Shown here piece by piece: positions 1 through 8,169 of a stretch of DNA of 34,806 bases. Made by a program: the position numbers and the translations under genes. The DNA lies in assembly GCA_964556665.1 (NCBI GenBank), contig CAZKXU010000027.1, positions 1 to 34,806 of the forward strand. Reading direction: 5' to 3'. Source of the stretch: CAZKXU01 sp964556665 (GTDB taxonomy: Bacteria > Bdellovibrionota_C > UBA2361 > CAZKXU01). The notes under the pieces were generated by a model. It was given only the letters and a program-made list of their open reading frames with translations, did not search any database and was not told the DNA's origin. The stretch's first letter is position 1. Every line of letters begins with the position of its first letter.

Positions 1-53
1 TGGGGCAACGATGTGATGCTAGACGTGAAAAAACTTATTTGGAGGAGCACTAG
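1..53 (+). CDS. 3' end of an unidentified upstream gene (partial)
   Basis: One frame (codons from position 3) is open from the window edge and ends at TAG 51-53, inside the first bases of the palindromic repeat. Its last residues are KTYLEEH. Another frame (codons from position 1) stays open through the whole repeat and ends at TGA 151-153, overlapping the truB start as GTGA. Only one is likely real and neither short tail is recognisable. In many bacteria rbfA or a DHH phosphoesterase precedes truB, but that is only a guess from gene order. Confidence 0.3.
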   Translation, partial: GQRCDARREKTYLEEH

Positions 54-123
54 GACCGCGGGCTTCCAGCCCGCAAATGAATTTACTGCAACTACGTTGC
101 GGGCTGGAAGCCCGCGGTCCCAG
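49..123. repeat. Palindromic repeat family 1, copy A (short form)
   Basis: A perfect 24-bp inverted repeat (53-76 against 97-120) with a 20-nt loop. The arms read GGACCGCGGGCTTCCAGCCC and onward, and the outer flank ACTAGGACC matches ACTGGGACC of the other copies at 6101, 20137 and 23532. It is far richer in GC than its surroundings and lies directly upstream of truB. Confidence 0.9.
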
Positions 124-149
124 GATCTTCAGTTAATATTTTTTATACT

Positions 150-1019
150 GTGAACAAGAGTAATCTCTCCGGCATATTTTTAGTTGATAAGCCTACCGGT
201 ATTAGTTCAGCTAAATGTCTTTCGTTTATTAAAAAAAATCTAAAAATCGAGAAAATAGGGCATGCCGGGACACTGGATCCGCTTGCAAGCGGTCTTTTAG
301 TCTGTCTTGCTGGCAAAGCTACCCGAGTTGCTTCATACGCTGAGGGTGGAGCGAAGTGTTACTCAGGTGAGATTAAATTTGGTATTACAACAACCACGGA
401 TGATATTTGTGGTGAAACTATTAGTAGTAAAGAGGTTAATCTCACTATTGAACAGATAAAGGAGGCTAGTGCTCACTTTATCGGTAGTATCTCACAGATA
501 CCGCCGCAGGTAAGTGCGCTTAAAGTAAATGGAGAGCGCGCATATAAGTTAGTTAGACGTGGAGAGTCGGTTGAGTTGGCTGCTAGGAATATAGATATCT
601 CTCAATTTGTAATAGAGTCAGGAAGCAGTATGGACACTGTATTTTTTACAATTCAGTGTTCCAAGGGAACCTATATTAGATCTATTGCTCGGGATCTTGG
701 TGAAATGTTGGGCTGCGGAGCTGCCCTAAGCACATTAAGACGGGAGGGCTCTTACCCCTTTTCTGTCAGTTCTGCTAAGCTGCCTGAAAAGCTCACGCTT
801 GAGGATATGCTGCCTATTGATGCTCTCTTTCCCTCGGTCCGTAAGATAGCGGTAGAGCCTCAAATCTGTGATAAGCTTAAGCACGGTAATAAGTTAGCTC
901 TTGAGGAGCTTTTGAAGAATTTTGAGGAGAGGCAGCTCATATACACAGATCTAAGCGGTAATTTTTGTGGTTTATTAAATAAAGAAGGCTCAGATTGGAA
1001 CTTCACTGTTAATTTGTAA
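150..1019 (+). CDS. truB: tRNA pseudouridine(55) synthase TruB
   Basis: Converts uridine 55 in the T loop of most tRNAs to pseudouridine in the cytoplasm. The N-terminal GIFLVDKPTGISS and the catalytic motif GHAGTLDPLASGLL are clear; the catalytic aspartate is D43. A later KGTYIRSIARDLGE segment is also typical. At 289 residues it is a normal bacterial TruB with a short C-terminal part. The GTG start puts LVDKPTG at the usual distance from the N-terminus. No Shine-Dalgarno sequence is visible; the start overlaps the stop of one possible upstream frame as GTGA, so translational coupling is possible. Recognition is by motifs; certainty is high. Confidence 0.95.
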   Translation: MNKSNLSGIFLVDKPTGISSAKCLSFIKKNLKIEKIGHAGTLDPLASGLLVCLAGKATRVASYAEGGAKCYSGEIKFGITTTTDDICGETISSKEVNLTIEQIKEASAHFIGSISQIPPQVSALKVNGERAYKLVRRGESVELAARNIDISQFVIESGSSMDTVFFTIQCSKGTYIRSIARDLGEMLGCGAALSTLRREGSYPFSVSSAKLPEKLTLEDMLPIDALFPSVRKIAVEPQICDKLKHGNKLALEELLKNFEERQLIYTDLSGNFCGLLNKEGSDWNFTVNL

Positions 1020-1122
1020 CAATTCAGGCTATCTATTAAACTACTAATTGTCGGTTGTTACCAGGCTATGCGGGCGCGGTTTGATGCGCCTGTGCAGGTA
1101 TCACATTTTGTTAGGAGAACTT

Positions 1123-2436
1123 ATGCCGTCACTTGTAGTTATCGGAGCACAATGGGGAGATGAGGGAAAGGGTAAGCTCGTTGATTACCTTACCACTCAG
1201 GCTGACTATGTGGTTCGTTTTCAAGGTGGGAATAATGCTGGTCATACATTAGTTGTAAATGGTGTGAAGACCAAACTTAATCTTGTGCCCTCAGGCATTC
1301 TTCATCCAAAGGTTAACTGTCTTATCGCCTCAGGTGTAGTTCTAAATCCAGAGGTTCTTTTAGAAGAGATGAGTAAGCTTAAGGCCGCTGGTGTGGATGT
1401 TTCTCCAAGCAGGTTAGTTCTGGATCGGGAAGCGCACCTAGTACTTGGTTATCACGCTGCTATTGATCAGGCGCGTGAGGAGCTTAAAGGCAAGAATAAA
1501 ATCGGAACTACCGGACGTGGTATAGGTCCAGCCTATGAAGATCGCGCAGCTCGTTGCGGAGTGCGTGTGGCCGATCTTCTGGCCTTACCGGAGTTAAAGC
1601 AGAGACTTCTTCAGGTTATTAAAGAGAGAAATGATTACCTTAAGCATGTATTGCGTAGCTCCATAGTTATTGATTTCGAAAGACAATGGGAGGCGATAGA
1701 GTCATTCTCTAAGCAGATTAAACCGTATATAGGCAATGTAAGCGCTATCCTTGGGAAGGCGGTTTCACGTGAGGCACGTATAGTGTTTGAAGGTGCTCAA
1801 GGAACCTTATTGGATCAAAGTTTCGGTACTGTCCCGTACGTTACCTCATCAAGCACGATCTCAGGAGCTGTTTGTACAGGAGCTGGAATTGGCCCCAAGC
1901 ACATTAACTATGTTCTTGGAGTTGCTAAAGCATACTGTACCCGTGTCGGTAGCGGTCCTTTTCCAAGTGAATTAACGGATGCTCTTGGGGATCAGATTAG
2001 GGAACGTGGAGCTGAATATGGGACAGTAACAGGTAGGCCAAGAAGGTGTGGTTGGTTTGATGCGGTTGCTATGAGGCGTGCTGCAAGGCTTAACGGCTTA
2101 GATTCATTAGCCATAACGAAGCTTGATGTGCTTTCTGGATGTGATAAAGTAAAGATACTGATTAAATATCGCCTGGATGGTGTAGAGATTGATGATATGC
2201 CAGCTCTTGCCTCTGAGATCGATAGGGTAGAACCGGTTTATATTGAACTTGCTGGATGGAAAGAGGATCTCTCTTCCATAGACAAATGGCATAAGCTGCC
2301 AGCAGAAGCAAAGCTTTATATAACTACGGTAGCAGAGATAGTAGGGGTACCTGTCTCCCTGGTAAGTGTGGGAGCTGAGCGTACAGCAACCTTATTATTA
2401 AGCAGCGCCGGATTTTTGCAGAATTTTCTTGGCTAG
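1123..2436 (+). CDS. purA: Adenylosuccinate synthetase PurA
   Basis: Joins IMP and aspartate at the cost of GTP to make adenylosuccinate, the first committed step from IMP to AMP. The protein begins MPSLVVIGAQWGDEGKGK, the family's N-terminal GTP/IMP-binding loop. GNNAGHT, GTTGRGIGPAYEDRAARCG, FEGAQGTLLDQSFGTVPYVTSS and the C-terminal TGRPRRCGWFD are all present. The frame is open from a GTG at 1048, but the ATG at 1123 has a good ribosome site (AGGAGA, 5 nt upstream) and gives the standard N-terminus and a normal length of 437 residues. A hairpin follows the stop directly. Confidence 0.97.
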   Translation: MPSLVVIGAQWGDEGKGKLVDYLTTQADYVVRFQGGNNAGHTLVVNGVKTKLNLVPSGILHPKVNCLIASGVVLNPEVLLEEMSKLKAAGVDVSPSRLVLDREAHLVLGYHAAIDQAREELKGKNKIGTTGRGIGPAYEDRAARCGVRVADLLALPELKQRLLQVIKERNDYLKHVLRSSIVIDFERQWEAIESFSKQIKPYIGNVSAILGKAVSREARIVFEGAQGTLLDQSFGTVPYVTSSSTISGAVCTGAGIGPKHINYVLGVAKAYCTRVGSGPFPSELTDALGDQIRERGAEYGTVTGRPRRCGWFDAVAMRRAARLNGLDSLAITKLDVLSGCDKVKILIKYRLDGVEIDDMPALASEIDRVEPVYIELAGWKEDLSSIDKWHKLPAEAKLYITTVAEIVGVPVSLVSVGAERTATLLLSSAGFLQNFLG

Positions 2437-2494
2437 TTTCTGCACGGGAATTAATTTTTGCAATATCACCGCTTGGGTGACCCGTGCAGAAACT
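2435..2494. other. Compound hairpin after purA
   Basis: A perfect 14-bp inverted repeat (2435-2448 and 2481-2494; arm AGTTTCTGCACGGG) encloses a smaller hairpin TCACC-GCTTG-GGTGA at 2466-2480. It starts at the purA stop codon. There is no T-tract after it, so it is either a Rho-dependent or processing hairpin or another small repeat rather than a classical terminator. Confidence 0.6.
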
Positions 2495-2694
2495 GTTGGG
2501 CTCCCTGAGGGTCGCCTAGGGCAGTAATCCGATGCTACATATTAAGCGGCGATTGATGCTCACTCAAATCTTTTCAAAATGTGTTGTTAAGAGTGGATAA
2601 AGATTAGACTGATACCATTAGCCAGATTGCTTGCTTATAAACAGTTTATGTCCGAAAGGATTCAAACTAGCGAATTAAGTTATGTTGTATTGAG

Positions 2695-4029
2695 ATGACC
2701 ATAGAAGCTATATCAAAAATTGAATCGCGCTGCGTTCTTATCGTAGATGATGAGATAAGTATCTGTAAGACCCTTGAGGGGGTTTTTGCGGATGAGGGTA
2801 TCTATGCTCTGACTGCACAGACAGGTGAGCAGGCGCTGCAGATATTGAGTCAGCATGAGATTAAGCCTGACCTGGTCCTGCTTGATATCTGGCTGCCAGG
2901 TATGGATGGTATCGAGACACTCACTAAAATTAAGGAGCATTTTCCAACTCTTCCGGTTGTGATGATTAGCGGTCATGCAACTATAGCTACAGCATTGCGC
3001 GCAACTCGTTTAGGGGCCGCAGATTTTATTGAAAAACCTCTGGACCTGAACTCTGTTCTGAGAGCAGCTAATAGGATCTGGAATAGTGAAATTGAGGAGC
3101 ATATAACTAGGGTGCCTGAGAGTAGCGGCTCCACAGAATCTCCTAGATATGATCTGAATCGTGTTGTTTTTGATACAGGGCATCTCGCCTCAGGAGAGCG
3201 GGTTCCTCAACGAACTCTTGCTAGAAAGGCTTTGTTATACGGACAAGGACTACACTCCGGTAAAAAAAGCGGACTCTTATTGGAGCCACTACCAAGTGGA
3301 TCCGGCATACATTTTGCGCCGATGTCTAGAAACGATCTTGTGCCAGCCCATCTTGATTTCGTCGAGTCCACCGGCTTTGCGACAACGGTTAAGCTCGGGG
3401 ATGCGCAGGCAGGAACTATTGAGCATATAATGTCAGCTCTGCACGCATATGGAGTTTCTAACCTACTAATCAAGTGCAACGGCGAGGTGCCGGTAATGGA
3501 CGGCTCAGCGCTTAAGTTCTGTAATTTAATAGAAGAGATAGGACTTGAGGAGCAGTCTGGTGACTGGTTCGAGATAGCTTGTATTAAGCCGCTTCGTTTT
3601 AGTAAGGGGGCGGAGTTTATAGAGTTATCCCCTGCGGAAGAGTTCTCGATTGAATATACTCTGGAGTACCCACGACCACTCGGAACTCAACGTATGGTTT
3701 TCACCTTGAATAGTCCGGAGCGTTATAAGCGTGAGATCGCCCCAGCTCGAACTTTCGGATTTGTGAAGGATATCGATTATCTGCAGAAGCAGGGGTTAGC
3801 GTTAGGCGGTCGTTTTGATAATTTTGTACTATTTGGGGAAGATGGCCCGATCAACTGTGATTTAAGGTTTAGTGATGAGCCGGTTCGACATAAGATCCTT
3901 GATGCGATAGGGGATCTTTACCTGCTTGGTCGGAAGATCCGCGGCAAGATTACTGCACGTATGACAGGGCACTCCGATAATATCGCGTTGCTTAAAATGC
4001 TTTGGCAGACGGTGCGGGATAGTGCCTAA
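2695..4029 (+). CDS. lpxC: Receiver domain fused to LpxC (UDP-3-O-acyl-GlcNAc deacetylase)
   Basis: LpxC is the zinc deacetylase at the committed step of lipid A synthesis. Here residues about 12-130 form a complete response-regulator receiver: acidic pair D18-D19, phosphoacceptor D64 in LLDIWLPGMDG, S92 and K114 (FIEKP). The receiver resembles that of NtrX-type regulators. After a linker of about 40 residues, PQRTLARKALLYGQGLHSGKK at 171 opens a full LpxC. Zinc ligands H244, H399 and D403 and the catalytic E243 and H426 are in place (TIEHIM, RHKILDAIGD, TGHSDN). Both halves look functional and are in one frame without an internal start near the junction that has a ribosome site. No histidine kinase lies in the window. 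What phosphorylation would do to LpxC is unknown; lipid A control is an inference. Confidence 0.93.
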   Translation: MTIEAISKIESRCVLIVDDEISICKTLEGVFADEGIYALTAQTGEQALQILSQHEIKPDLVLLDIWLPGMDGIETLTKIKEHFPTLPVVMISGHATIATALRATRLGAADFIEKPLDLNSVLRAANRIWNSEIEEHITRVPESSGSTESPRYDLNRVVFDTGHLASGERVPQRTLARKALLYGQGLHSGKKSGLLLEPLPSGSGIHFAPMSRNDLVPAHLDFVESTGFATTVKLGDAQAGTIEHIMSALHAYGVSNLLIKCNGEVPVMDGSALKFCNLIEEIGLEEQSGDWFEIACIKPLRFSKGAEFIELSPAEEFSIEYTLEYPRPLGTQRMVFTLNSPERYKREIAPARTFGFVKDIDYLQKQGLALGGRFDNFVLFGEDGPINCDLRFSDEPVRHKILDAIGDLYLLGRKIRGKITARMTGHSDNIALLKMLWQTVRDSA

Positions 4030-4032
4030 ACA

Positions 4033-4881
4033 TTAATAACTATAAAATCCACGCTTAGTTTTCTTCCCATACCATCCAGCTTCAACGTATTTGATCAGGA
4101 GAGGGCAGGGACGGTATTTGTCATCTCCTAGTTCGCGGTGCAGGATCTGAAGTATAGAGAGCAGGGTATCCAGTCCAACAAAATCGGCGAGAGCCAAGGG
4201 GCCCATGGGCTGATTGGTTCCAAGCTTCATGGCGTTATCAATATCTTCTGCTTTTACACCCTCCTGCAAGAGAAAGATCGCTTCATTAATCATAGGGCAG
4301 AGAATTCTATTTACTATAAAGCCGGCGCTATCTATAGCTAGTACCGGTGTCTTTTCAATTTTCTCTACTATGCTTCTGACAGTGCTGTATGTCTCTTCAG
4401 CGGTTTGGAGCCCACGAATCAGCTCTACTAGCTTCATGATCGGAACTGGGTTCATAAAATGCATCCCCACAATTAGCTCCGGACGTTTTGTAGACGCGGC
4501 TATTTTTGTGATTGAGATAGAAGATGTGTTAGTCGCGAGTATAGCTCCTTTCTTACAGGTACTATCAAGGTCTGTGAAGATTTTAAGTTTTAGATCAACT
4601 TTCTCAGTGACAGCTTCGATTACAAGATCAGCTTGTGAAAAATCGGCAAGTGTCTGAGCCGCTTTTAATTTTTGAGTAGACTTTTCCACCTGCTCTTTTG
4701 TGATCTTTCCCTTCTCAACCATCTTAGCCCACTGCGCTTTAATGCCTGAGATACCGTTAGTAAGAGAAGTTGCGTTAATATCGTAAAGAAGAGTCTCATA
4801 CCCGTAGGTAGCCATCACCTGAGCAATGCCTGCACCCATCTGACCGGCTCCTAATACTGCTACTGAATTGACTGAACTCAT
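4033..4881 (-). CDS. 3-hydroxyacyl-CoA dehydrogenase (3-hydroxybutyryl-CoA dehydrogenase type)
   Basis: NAD(P)-dependent interconversion of 3-hydroxyacyl-CoA and 3-ketoacyl-CoA, used in butyrate, polyhydroxybutyrate or fatty acid metabolism. The N-terminal VAVLGAGQMGAGIAQ is the dinucleotide-binding loop. The signature GMHFMNPVPIMKLVELI holds the catalytic H141 and E153; TNTSSISIT carries the substrate-binding serines. QPMGPLALADFVGLD and the C-terminal RGFYSY are typical of the single-domain short form; 282 residues is the family length. The start has AAGGGGG upstream. It is convergent with lpxC (3-nt gap) and divergent from mreB, so it is transcribed alone. Substrate chain length cannot be read from sequence; hbd or paaH-like roles are both possible. 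Confidence 0.9.
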   Translation of the reverse strand: MSSVNSVAVLGAGQMGAGIAQVMATYGYETLLYDINATSLTNGISGIKAQWAKMVEKGKITKEQVEKSTQKLKAAQTLADFSQADLVIEAVTEKVDLKLKIFTDLDSTCKKGAILATNTSSISITKIAASTKRPELIVGMHFMNPVPIMKLVELIRGLQTAEETYSTVRSIVEKIEKTPVLAIDSAGFIVNRILCPMINEAIFLLQEGVKAEDIDNAMKLGTNQPMGPLALADFVGLDTLLSILQILHRELGDDKYRPCPLLIKYVEAGWYGKKTKRGFYSY

Positions 4882-4980
4882 AATACGCCCCCTTAAAACT
4901 GTTTTATGGAACTCAAAAAGCGAGAGTTATATTTATCTCAACATTTTTAGCGCTAACCTTGATGAAGAGTGATAGCGCCC

Positions 4981-5009
4981 TTGAAACTACTTCAAATACC
5001 ATGTATATC
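4981..5009 (+). promoter_or_regulatory. Possible sigma-70 promoter for mreB
   Basis: TTGAAA (4981-4986), a 17-nt spacer and TATATC (5004-5009) lie about 40 nt before the mreB start, in the divergent gap with the dehydrogenase gene. The -10 match is only partial, so this is tentative. Confidence 0.3.
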
Positions 5010-5048
5010 AGATGTCTTGCAACTATATAACTTTATTTAAGAAAATCC

Positions 5049-6062
5049 ATGTTTCGATTTGTCGCACGAGATCTTGCTATCGATTTAGGAACCGCTAATA
5101 CGCTCATTTATGAGAAAGGGACAGGAATCGTTCTGAACGAGCCCTCAATAGTGGCAGTAAAAACTAGCGGAGAAAGAAAGGAGCCTGTGGCCTACGGAGC
5201 CGAGGCTAAGATGATGCTTGGAAGAACTCCGGAAGGAGTAAAGGTGATCCGTCCGGTTAGGACAGGGGTGATTGCTGACTTTGAAGTGGCAGGCATGATG
5301 CTCGATAACTTTTTAGGTAAAGCACGAAAAAATTCAAGAGCTGTGTTTAGGCCACGAATTATCGTAGGTGTGCCTAGCGGTATTACCGAGGTTGAGAAGA
5401 GAGCCATTCGTGATTCAGTGGCTAACTCTGCCAGGGAGGTTAAATTAATCGAGGAGGCAATGGCTGCAGCTATCGGCTGCAATCTGCCTGTAACTGAAGC
5501 ACGTGCAAGTCTTATTGTTGATATTGGTGGTGGAACTACCGATGTAGCGGTAATAAGTTTGAAAGATGTCGTTTATTCTGTTTCTCTTCGGCAGGGCGGC
5601 GACTCGATGGACGAGGCAGTCATTAACTATATGCGTAGGCGCCATCATATGCTGATCGGTGAAACCACCGCGGAGTTAATTAAGAAAACGATTGGAAGCG
5701 CCCATCCGGATTATGATGAACAGGAGATGGAGGTGCGCGGCAGAAGTCTTACCAGCGGCTCACCCGGTTCAATTCTAGTTAAGGGGCTAGAGATTCGTGA
5801 GGCTATCAATGAGGTTGTTTCAGCCATAATAGCTTCTATCCGACAAACACTAGAAAATACTCCGCCTGAACTTTCAGGAGATATTATATCAAGCGGCATT
5901 GCGTTAGCAGGCGGCGGCGCCTTAGTTAAAGGGCTTGATCGCCGCATTCATCAGGAGCTAGGAATACCAGTTATTATAGCCGATGATCCTTTAGCAGCAA
6001 TTGTAGTTGGCGCTGGAAAATGCTTGGACAACTCTGAGTTGTATAAAGACGTCTGGTTTTAG
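5049..6062 (+). CDS. mreB: Rod shape-determining protein MreB
   Basis: Bacterial actin that polymerises on the inner face of the membrane and guides lateral wall synthesis. The start MFRFVARDLAIDLGTANTLIY contains the phosphate 1 loop; VDIGGGTTDVAVISL is the phosphate 2 loop and GGGALVKGLDRRI the adenosine site. The hydrophobic/basic first residues fit the usual membrane contact. Length is 337 against about 345 for relatives. The usual partners mreC, mreD and mrdAB do not follow; a repeat and an opposing gene do, so this copy stands alone. No strong Shine-Dalgarno sequence is seen. Identification is secure. Confidence 0.97.
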   Translation: MFRFVARDLAIDLGTANTLIYEKGTGIVLNEPSIVAVKTSGERKEPVAYGAEAKMMLGRTPEGVKVIRPVRTGVIADFEVAGMMLDNFLGKARKNSRAVFRPRIIVGVPSGITEVEKRAIRDSVANSAREVKLIEEAMAAAIGCNLPVTEARASLIVDIGGGTTDVAVISLKDVVYSVSLRQGGDSMDEAVINYMRRRHHMLIGETTAELIKKTIGSAHPDYDEQEMEVRGRSLTSGSPGSILVKGLEIREAINEVVSAIIASIRQTLENTPPELSGDIISSGIALAGGGALVKGLDRRIHQELGIPVIIADDPLAAIVVGAGKCLDNSELYKDVWF

Positions 6063-6100
6063 TGCACTCTAGTGCAGTGGAACATAAGTTTTTACACCCT

Positions 6101-6251
6101 ACTGGGACCGCGGGCTTCCAGCCCGCAACGAAATGCCAGCTAATTCGTATGCAGGCTAGACGGCGCTTCGCGCCGACTTAAGGAAGCTAACTGTCATAAG
6201 CTGCCTGGTAGCAGTGCTGTGCACTGCCCAGGCAAGTCCTGCGGTCTCAGT
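6101..6251. repeat. Palindromic repeat family 1, copy B (long form with inner insert)
   Basis: 151 bp, starting ACTGGGACCGCGGG and ending CTGCGGTCTCAGT, nearly identical along its length to copy C at 23532-23682. The right arm of the simple palindrome is split by about 75 bp carrying its own hairpins (GGCGCTTCGCGCC; CCTGGTAGCAGTGCTGTGCA and onward to CCCAGG). The last bases supply the stop codon of the permease gene on the other strand. Confidence 0.9.
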
Positions 6252-7302
6252 GATGTGGCGAGCTGCTATTATTAAATATAACCTCACGTATAAAGTAAGT
6301 AGTAATTGGAAGCACGAGTACAAGCCCCCAAAGGCCAACTAGTTTCCCAGCAAGTGTTAATAGTATCAAGGAAAAGACAGGATTAATTTTTAACTGATGA
6401 CCATATATCTGTGGGTTAAGAATATAAGCTTCTACCATATGTATTAAGATAATATAACCTGCTGCTAAAAAAGCTAAGGAGATACCTCCATATTGTAATG
6501 AAATAACTATTATCGGAGCTGAGCTGATAAAGACCCCCGCAATGGGAATAAAGCTGCAGAGAAATACAATTGTTGAAATAAGAAACATCTCTCCCTTAAT
6601 ACCTAGGAGAATTACTCCGAGTGCTGTCAGAAGGGTGTTTAAAAGCGCGATAATTAACTGTGCCTGTAAGGCCTCTCCCAAAACACTGCCAAAATTTGCA
6701 AGTCTCGGAACTAGCTCCTTATAGATTGGACTTAAGCGGCTTTCTGAAAGTTTATGTATACCTATTCTTAAAGCATCAAGGTCGAACAGTATTAAAAAAG
6801 AAAATAGAAAAGCTAAGAAAAGGGAGGAGATAATAGATACCATAGAGTTTAAGGTTGCTGATATATAGTGAGGTATTTCAATCTGCCCACCTCCAAAATT
6901 GAACATCTGCCAGATCGACTGCACGGTAGGTGGTTCAGTAAAGCCAAGTAGCTCATAAAGAAAAGGAGGCAAAGTGGCAATTGCTGTATTTGCACTAGTT
7001 ACATGATTAGGAAAGCTCTTTATAAATTCAACGGACTCCTGTTTCACACGCGGGGCACCCAGATAAAGTAAAATAGTTAGTATTATTAAGGTTGCGATGC
7101 CCATTAAGCTTGTACGTAAGCGTCGGCTAGGAATATATTCTGAAATTTTCCTGCCAAAGGATTCCTGAATGTAAGCAAAAACAAAGGTGAGAAAGATTAA
7201 AAGGAAAAACTGCCTAAGTGTGAAAGCGATTAATACAACCACACTCCATATAAATGATTTTTTAAGAATCTGTTCCCAATTAGTGCTCATGCGTGTATCC
7301 AT
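6247..7302 (-). CDS. AI-2E family (PerM/UPF0118) permease
   Basis: A polytopic inner-membrane protein of 351 residues. Hydrophobic segments fall at about 17-45 (two), 64-82, 150-180, 210-260 (two or more), 262-290 and 300-340, with the cytoplasmic-side basic stretch between the third and fourth usual for this family. The GEALQAQLIIALLNTLLTALGVILLGIKG region and the C-terminal HQLKINPVFSLILLTLAGKLVGLWGLVLVLPITT match the AI-2E exporter family. Members have been linked to AI-2 export, Na+/H+ exchange or organic acid export, so the substrate is open. The stop codon TGA lies within the end of repeat copy B. The start has no clear ribosome site; Met5 is an alternative. Confidence 0.88.
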   Translation of the reverse strand: MDTRMSTNWEQILKKSFIWSVVVLIAFTLRQFFLLIFLTFVFAYIQESFGRKISEYIPSRRLRTSLMGIATLIILTILLYLGAPRVKQESVEFIKSFPNHVTSANTAIATLPPFLYELLGFTEPPTVQSIWQMFNFGGGQIEIPHYISATLNSMVSIISSLFLAFLFSFLILFDLDALRIGIHKLSESRLSPIYKELVPRLANFGSVLGEALQAQLIIALLNTLLTALGVILLGIKGEMFLISTIVFLCSFIPIAGVFISSAPIIVISLQYGGISLAFLAAGYIILIHMVEAYILNPQIYGHQLKINPVFSLILLTLAGKLVGLWGLVLVLPITTYFIREVIFNNSSSPHH

Positions 7303-7389
7303 AATGTATAGTATTATTATAATAAATTAAGGAAATCAGAAATATGGTAACGTTCTATTACAAGATTTGCATGATAAGGCATATTTTTC

Positions 7390-7418
7390 TTGAAATATTC
7401 TCAACGTCGGAATATAGT
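7390..7418 (+). promoter_or_regulatory. Sigma-70-like promoter giving a leaderless start
   Basis: TTGAAA (7390-7395), exactly 17 nt, TATAGT (7413-7418), then 8 nt to the ATG at 7427. Each box matches consensus at five of six bases. The expected transcription start coincides with the start codon and no Shine-Dalgarno sequence is present. Confidence 0.7.
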
Positions 7419-7426
7419 AAAAGCAT

Positions 7427-7693
7427 ATGGATAAAAAACTTTCCTGGGAGGAGATTAAGCAGCTTTACGATCAAGAATGGGTCGAGCTAATCAACTACGA
7501 TTGGTCTGAGGAAGAGATAGATCCGAGAGCGGGAGTTGTTCGCATTCATGCCAAAAACCGTGAAGAGTTTGATGAGCTTGTAGGAAAAGATCCTCCTTAT
7601 GATTCAGCCTACGTTTATGTTGGCGAGCCAGAGGTTCCGGCAAATAAAATCTTTAATACTTTCCGTTCAATTACAGTCAAACCTAATGCGTGA
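7427..7693 (+). CDS. Conserved-looking 88-residue protein of unknown function
   Basis: A small acidic soluble protein (MDKKLSWEEIKQLYDQEWVEL...). I do not recognise a domain. The first third is rich in Trp and Glu, and a middle segment RIHAKNREEFDELV looks helical; no signal peptide or membrane segment. It overlaps the next gene by 8 nt (stop TGA 7691-7693, next ATG 7686), so the two are translationally coupled and probably act together with the retropepsin-like protein. The ATG lies 8 nt after a good -10 box, suggesting a leaderless message. Confidence 0.8.
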   Translation: MDKKLSWEEIKQLYDQEWVELINYDWSEEEIDPRAGVVRIHAKNREEFDELVGKDPPYDSAYVYVGEPEVPANKIFNTFRSITVKPNA

Positions 7694-8084
7694 ATTTCGG
7701 TTTAATCCCGACTCCAAAACTCCTCTAGTACAGGCATTAGTGGTCGGTCCCAAAGCTGTAAGAAGGATCCGTCTAATTTTTGATTCCGGTGCCGAACATA
7801 CACAGATACATACCAAAGTTATGAATTATATCGGCTATACTAAGGACAATAGTATTGCTACAGCAGTGGTAAGCGGCGCCACTGGTGATGAGCAGGAGGG
7901 ATTTATTATTAGAACTGAAAAGCTGATCGTCCTTGGGAGGAAATTTACTGATCTATCTATTGCTTCTTTTGACTTTTCTCACCTAACTAGCAGATTCAAT
8001 ATAGATGGGCTTCTAGGATATGATCTTATTCGTTTATTGCATTTTGAAATGAATGGGCCTAAGGGGATACTAAAGATCTATTAA
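7686..8084 (+). CDS. Retropepsin-like aspartic protease domain protein
   Basis: 132 residues from the ATG at 7686; the frame is open from 7599 but the earlier ATG lies deep inside the upstream gene. The catalytic motif of retroviral-type aspartic proteases is visible as LIFDSGAEHTQI (D33-S34-G35), followed by a GFIIRTEKLIVLGRKF strand and the second family motif DGLLGYDLI (G108-D113). Such proteins carry one active-site aspartate and would act as homodimers. Substrate and function are unknown; soluble bacterial members of this group are poorly characterised. It is encoded in an overlapping pair with the 88-residue protein, a possible partner, substrate or inhibitor. Confidence 0.75.
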   Translation: MREFRFNPDSKTPLVQALVVGPKAVRRIRLIFDSGAEHTQIHTKVMNYIGYTKDNSIATAVVSGATGDEQEGFIIRTEKLIVLGRKFTDLSIASFDFSHLTSRFNIDGLLGYDLIRLLHFEMNGPKGILKIY

Positions 8085-8087
8085 AGG

Positions 8088-8117
8088 ATGCTTCCAGTAA
8101 CGACCTTGGAGCATTTT
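8088..8117 (+). terminator. Weak terminator after the protease gene
   Basis: ATGCTTCCA (8088-8096) can pair with TGGAGCAT (8107-8114) with one bulge, followed by a short TTTT. It lies 3 nt after the stop codon, in the convergent gap with the MutS-like gene. Confidence 0.4.
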
Positions 8118-8169
8118 AATTGATTAATTTAAGTGGCAGTCATGCTTTGAAAGTAGGGCTCTCAGAGAG

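Noticed and set aside
1048..1122. N-terminal extension of PurA from the GTG at 1048
   Set aside because: The extra 25 residues have no counterpart in the family, while the ATG at 1123 has a strong ribosome site and gives the standard N-terminus.
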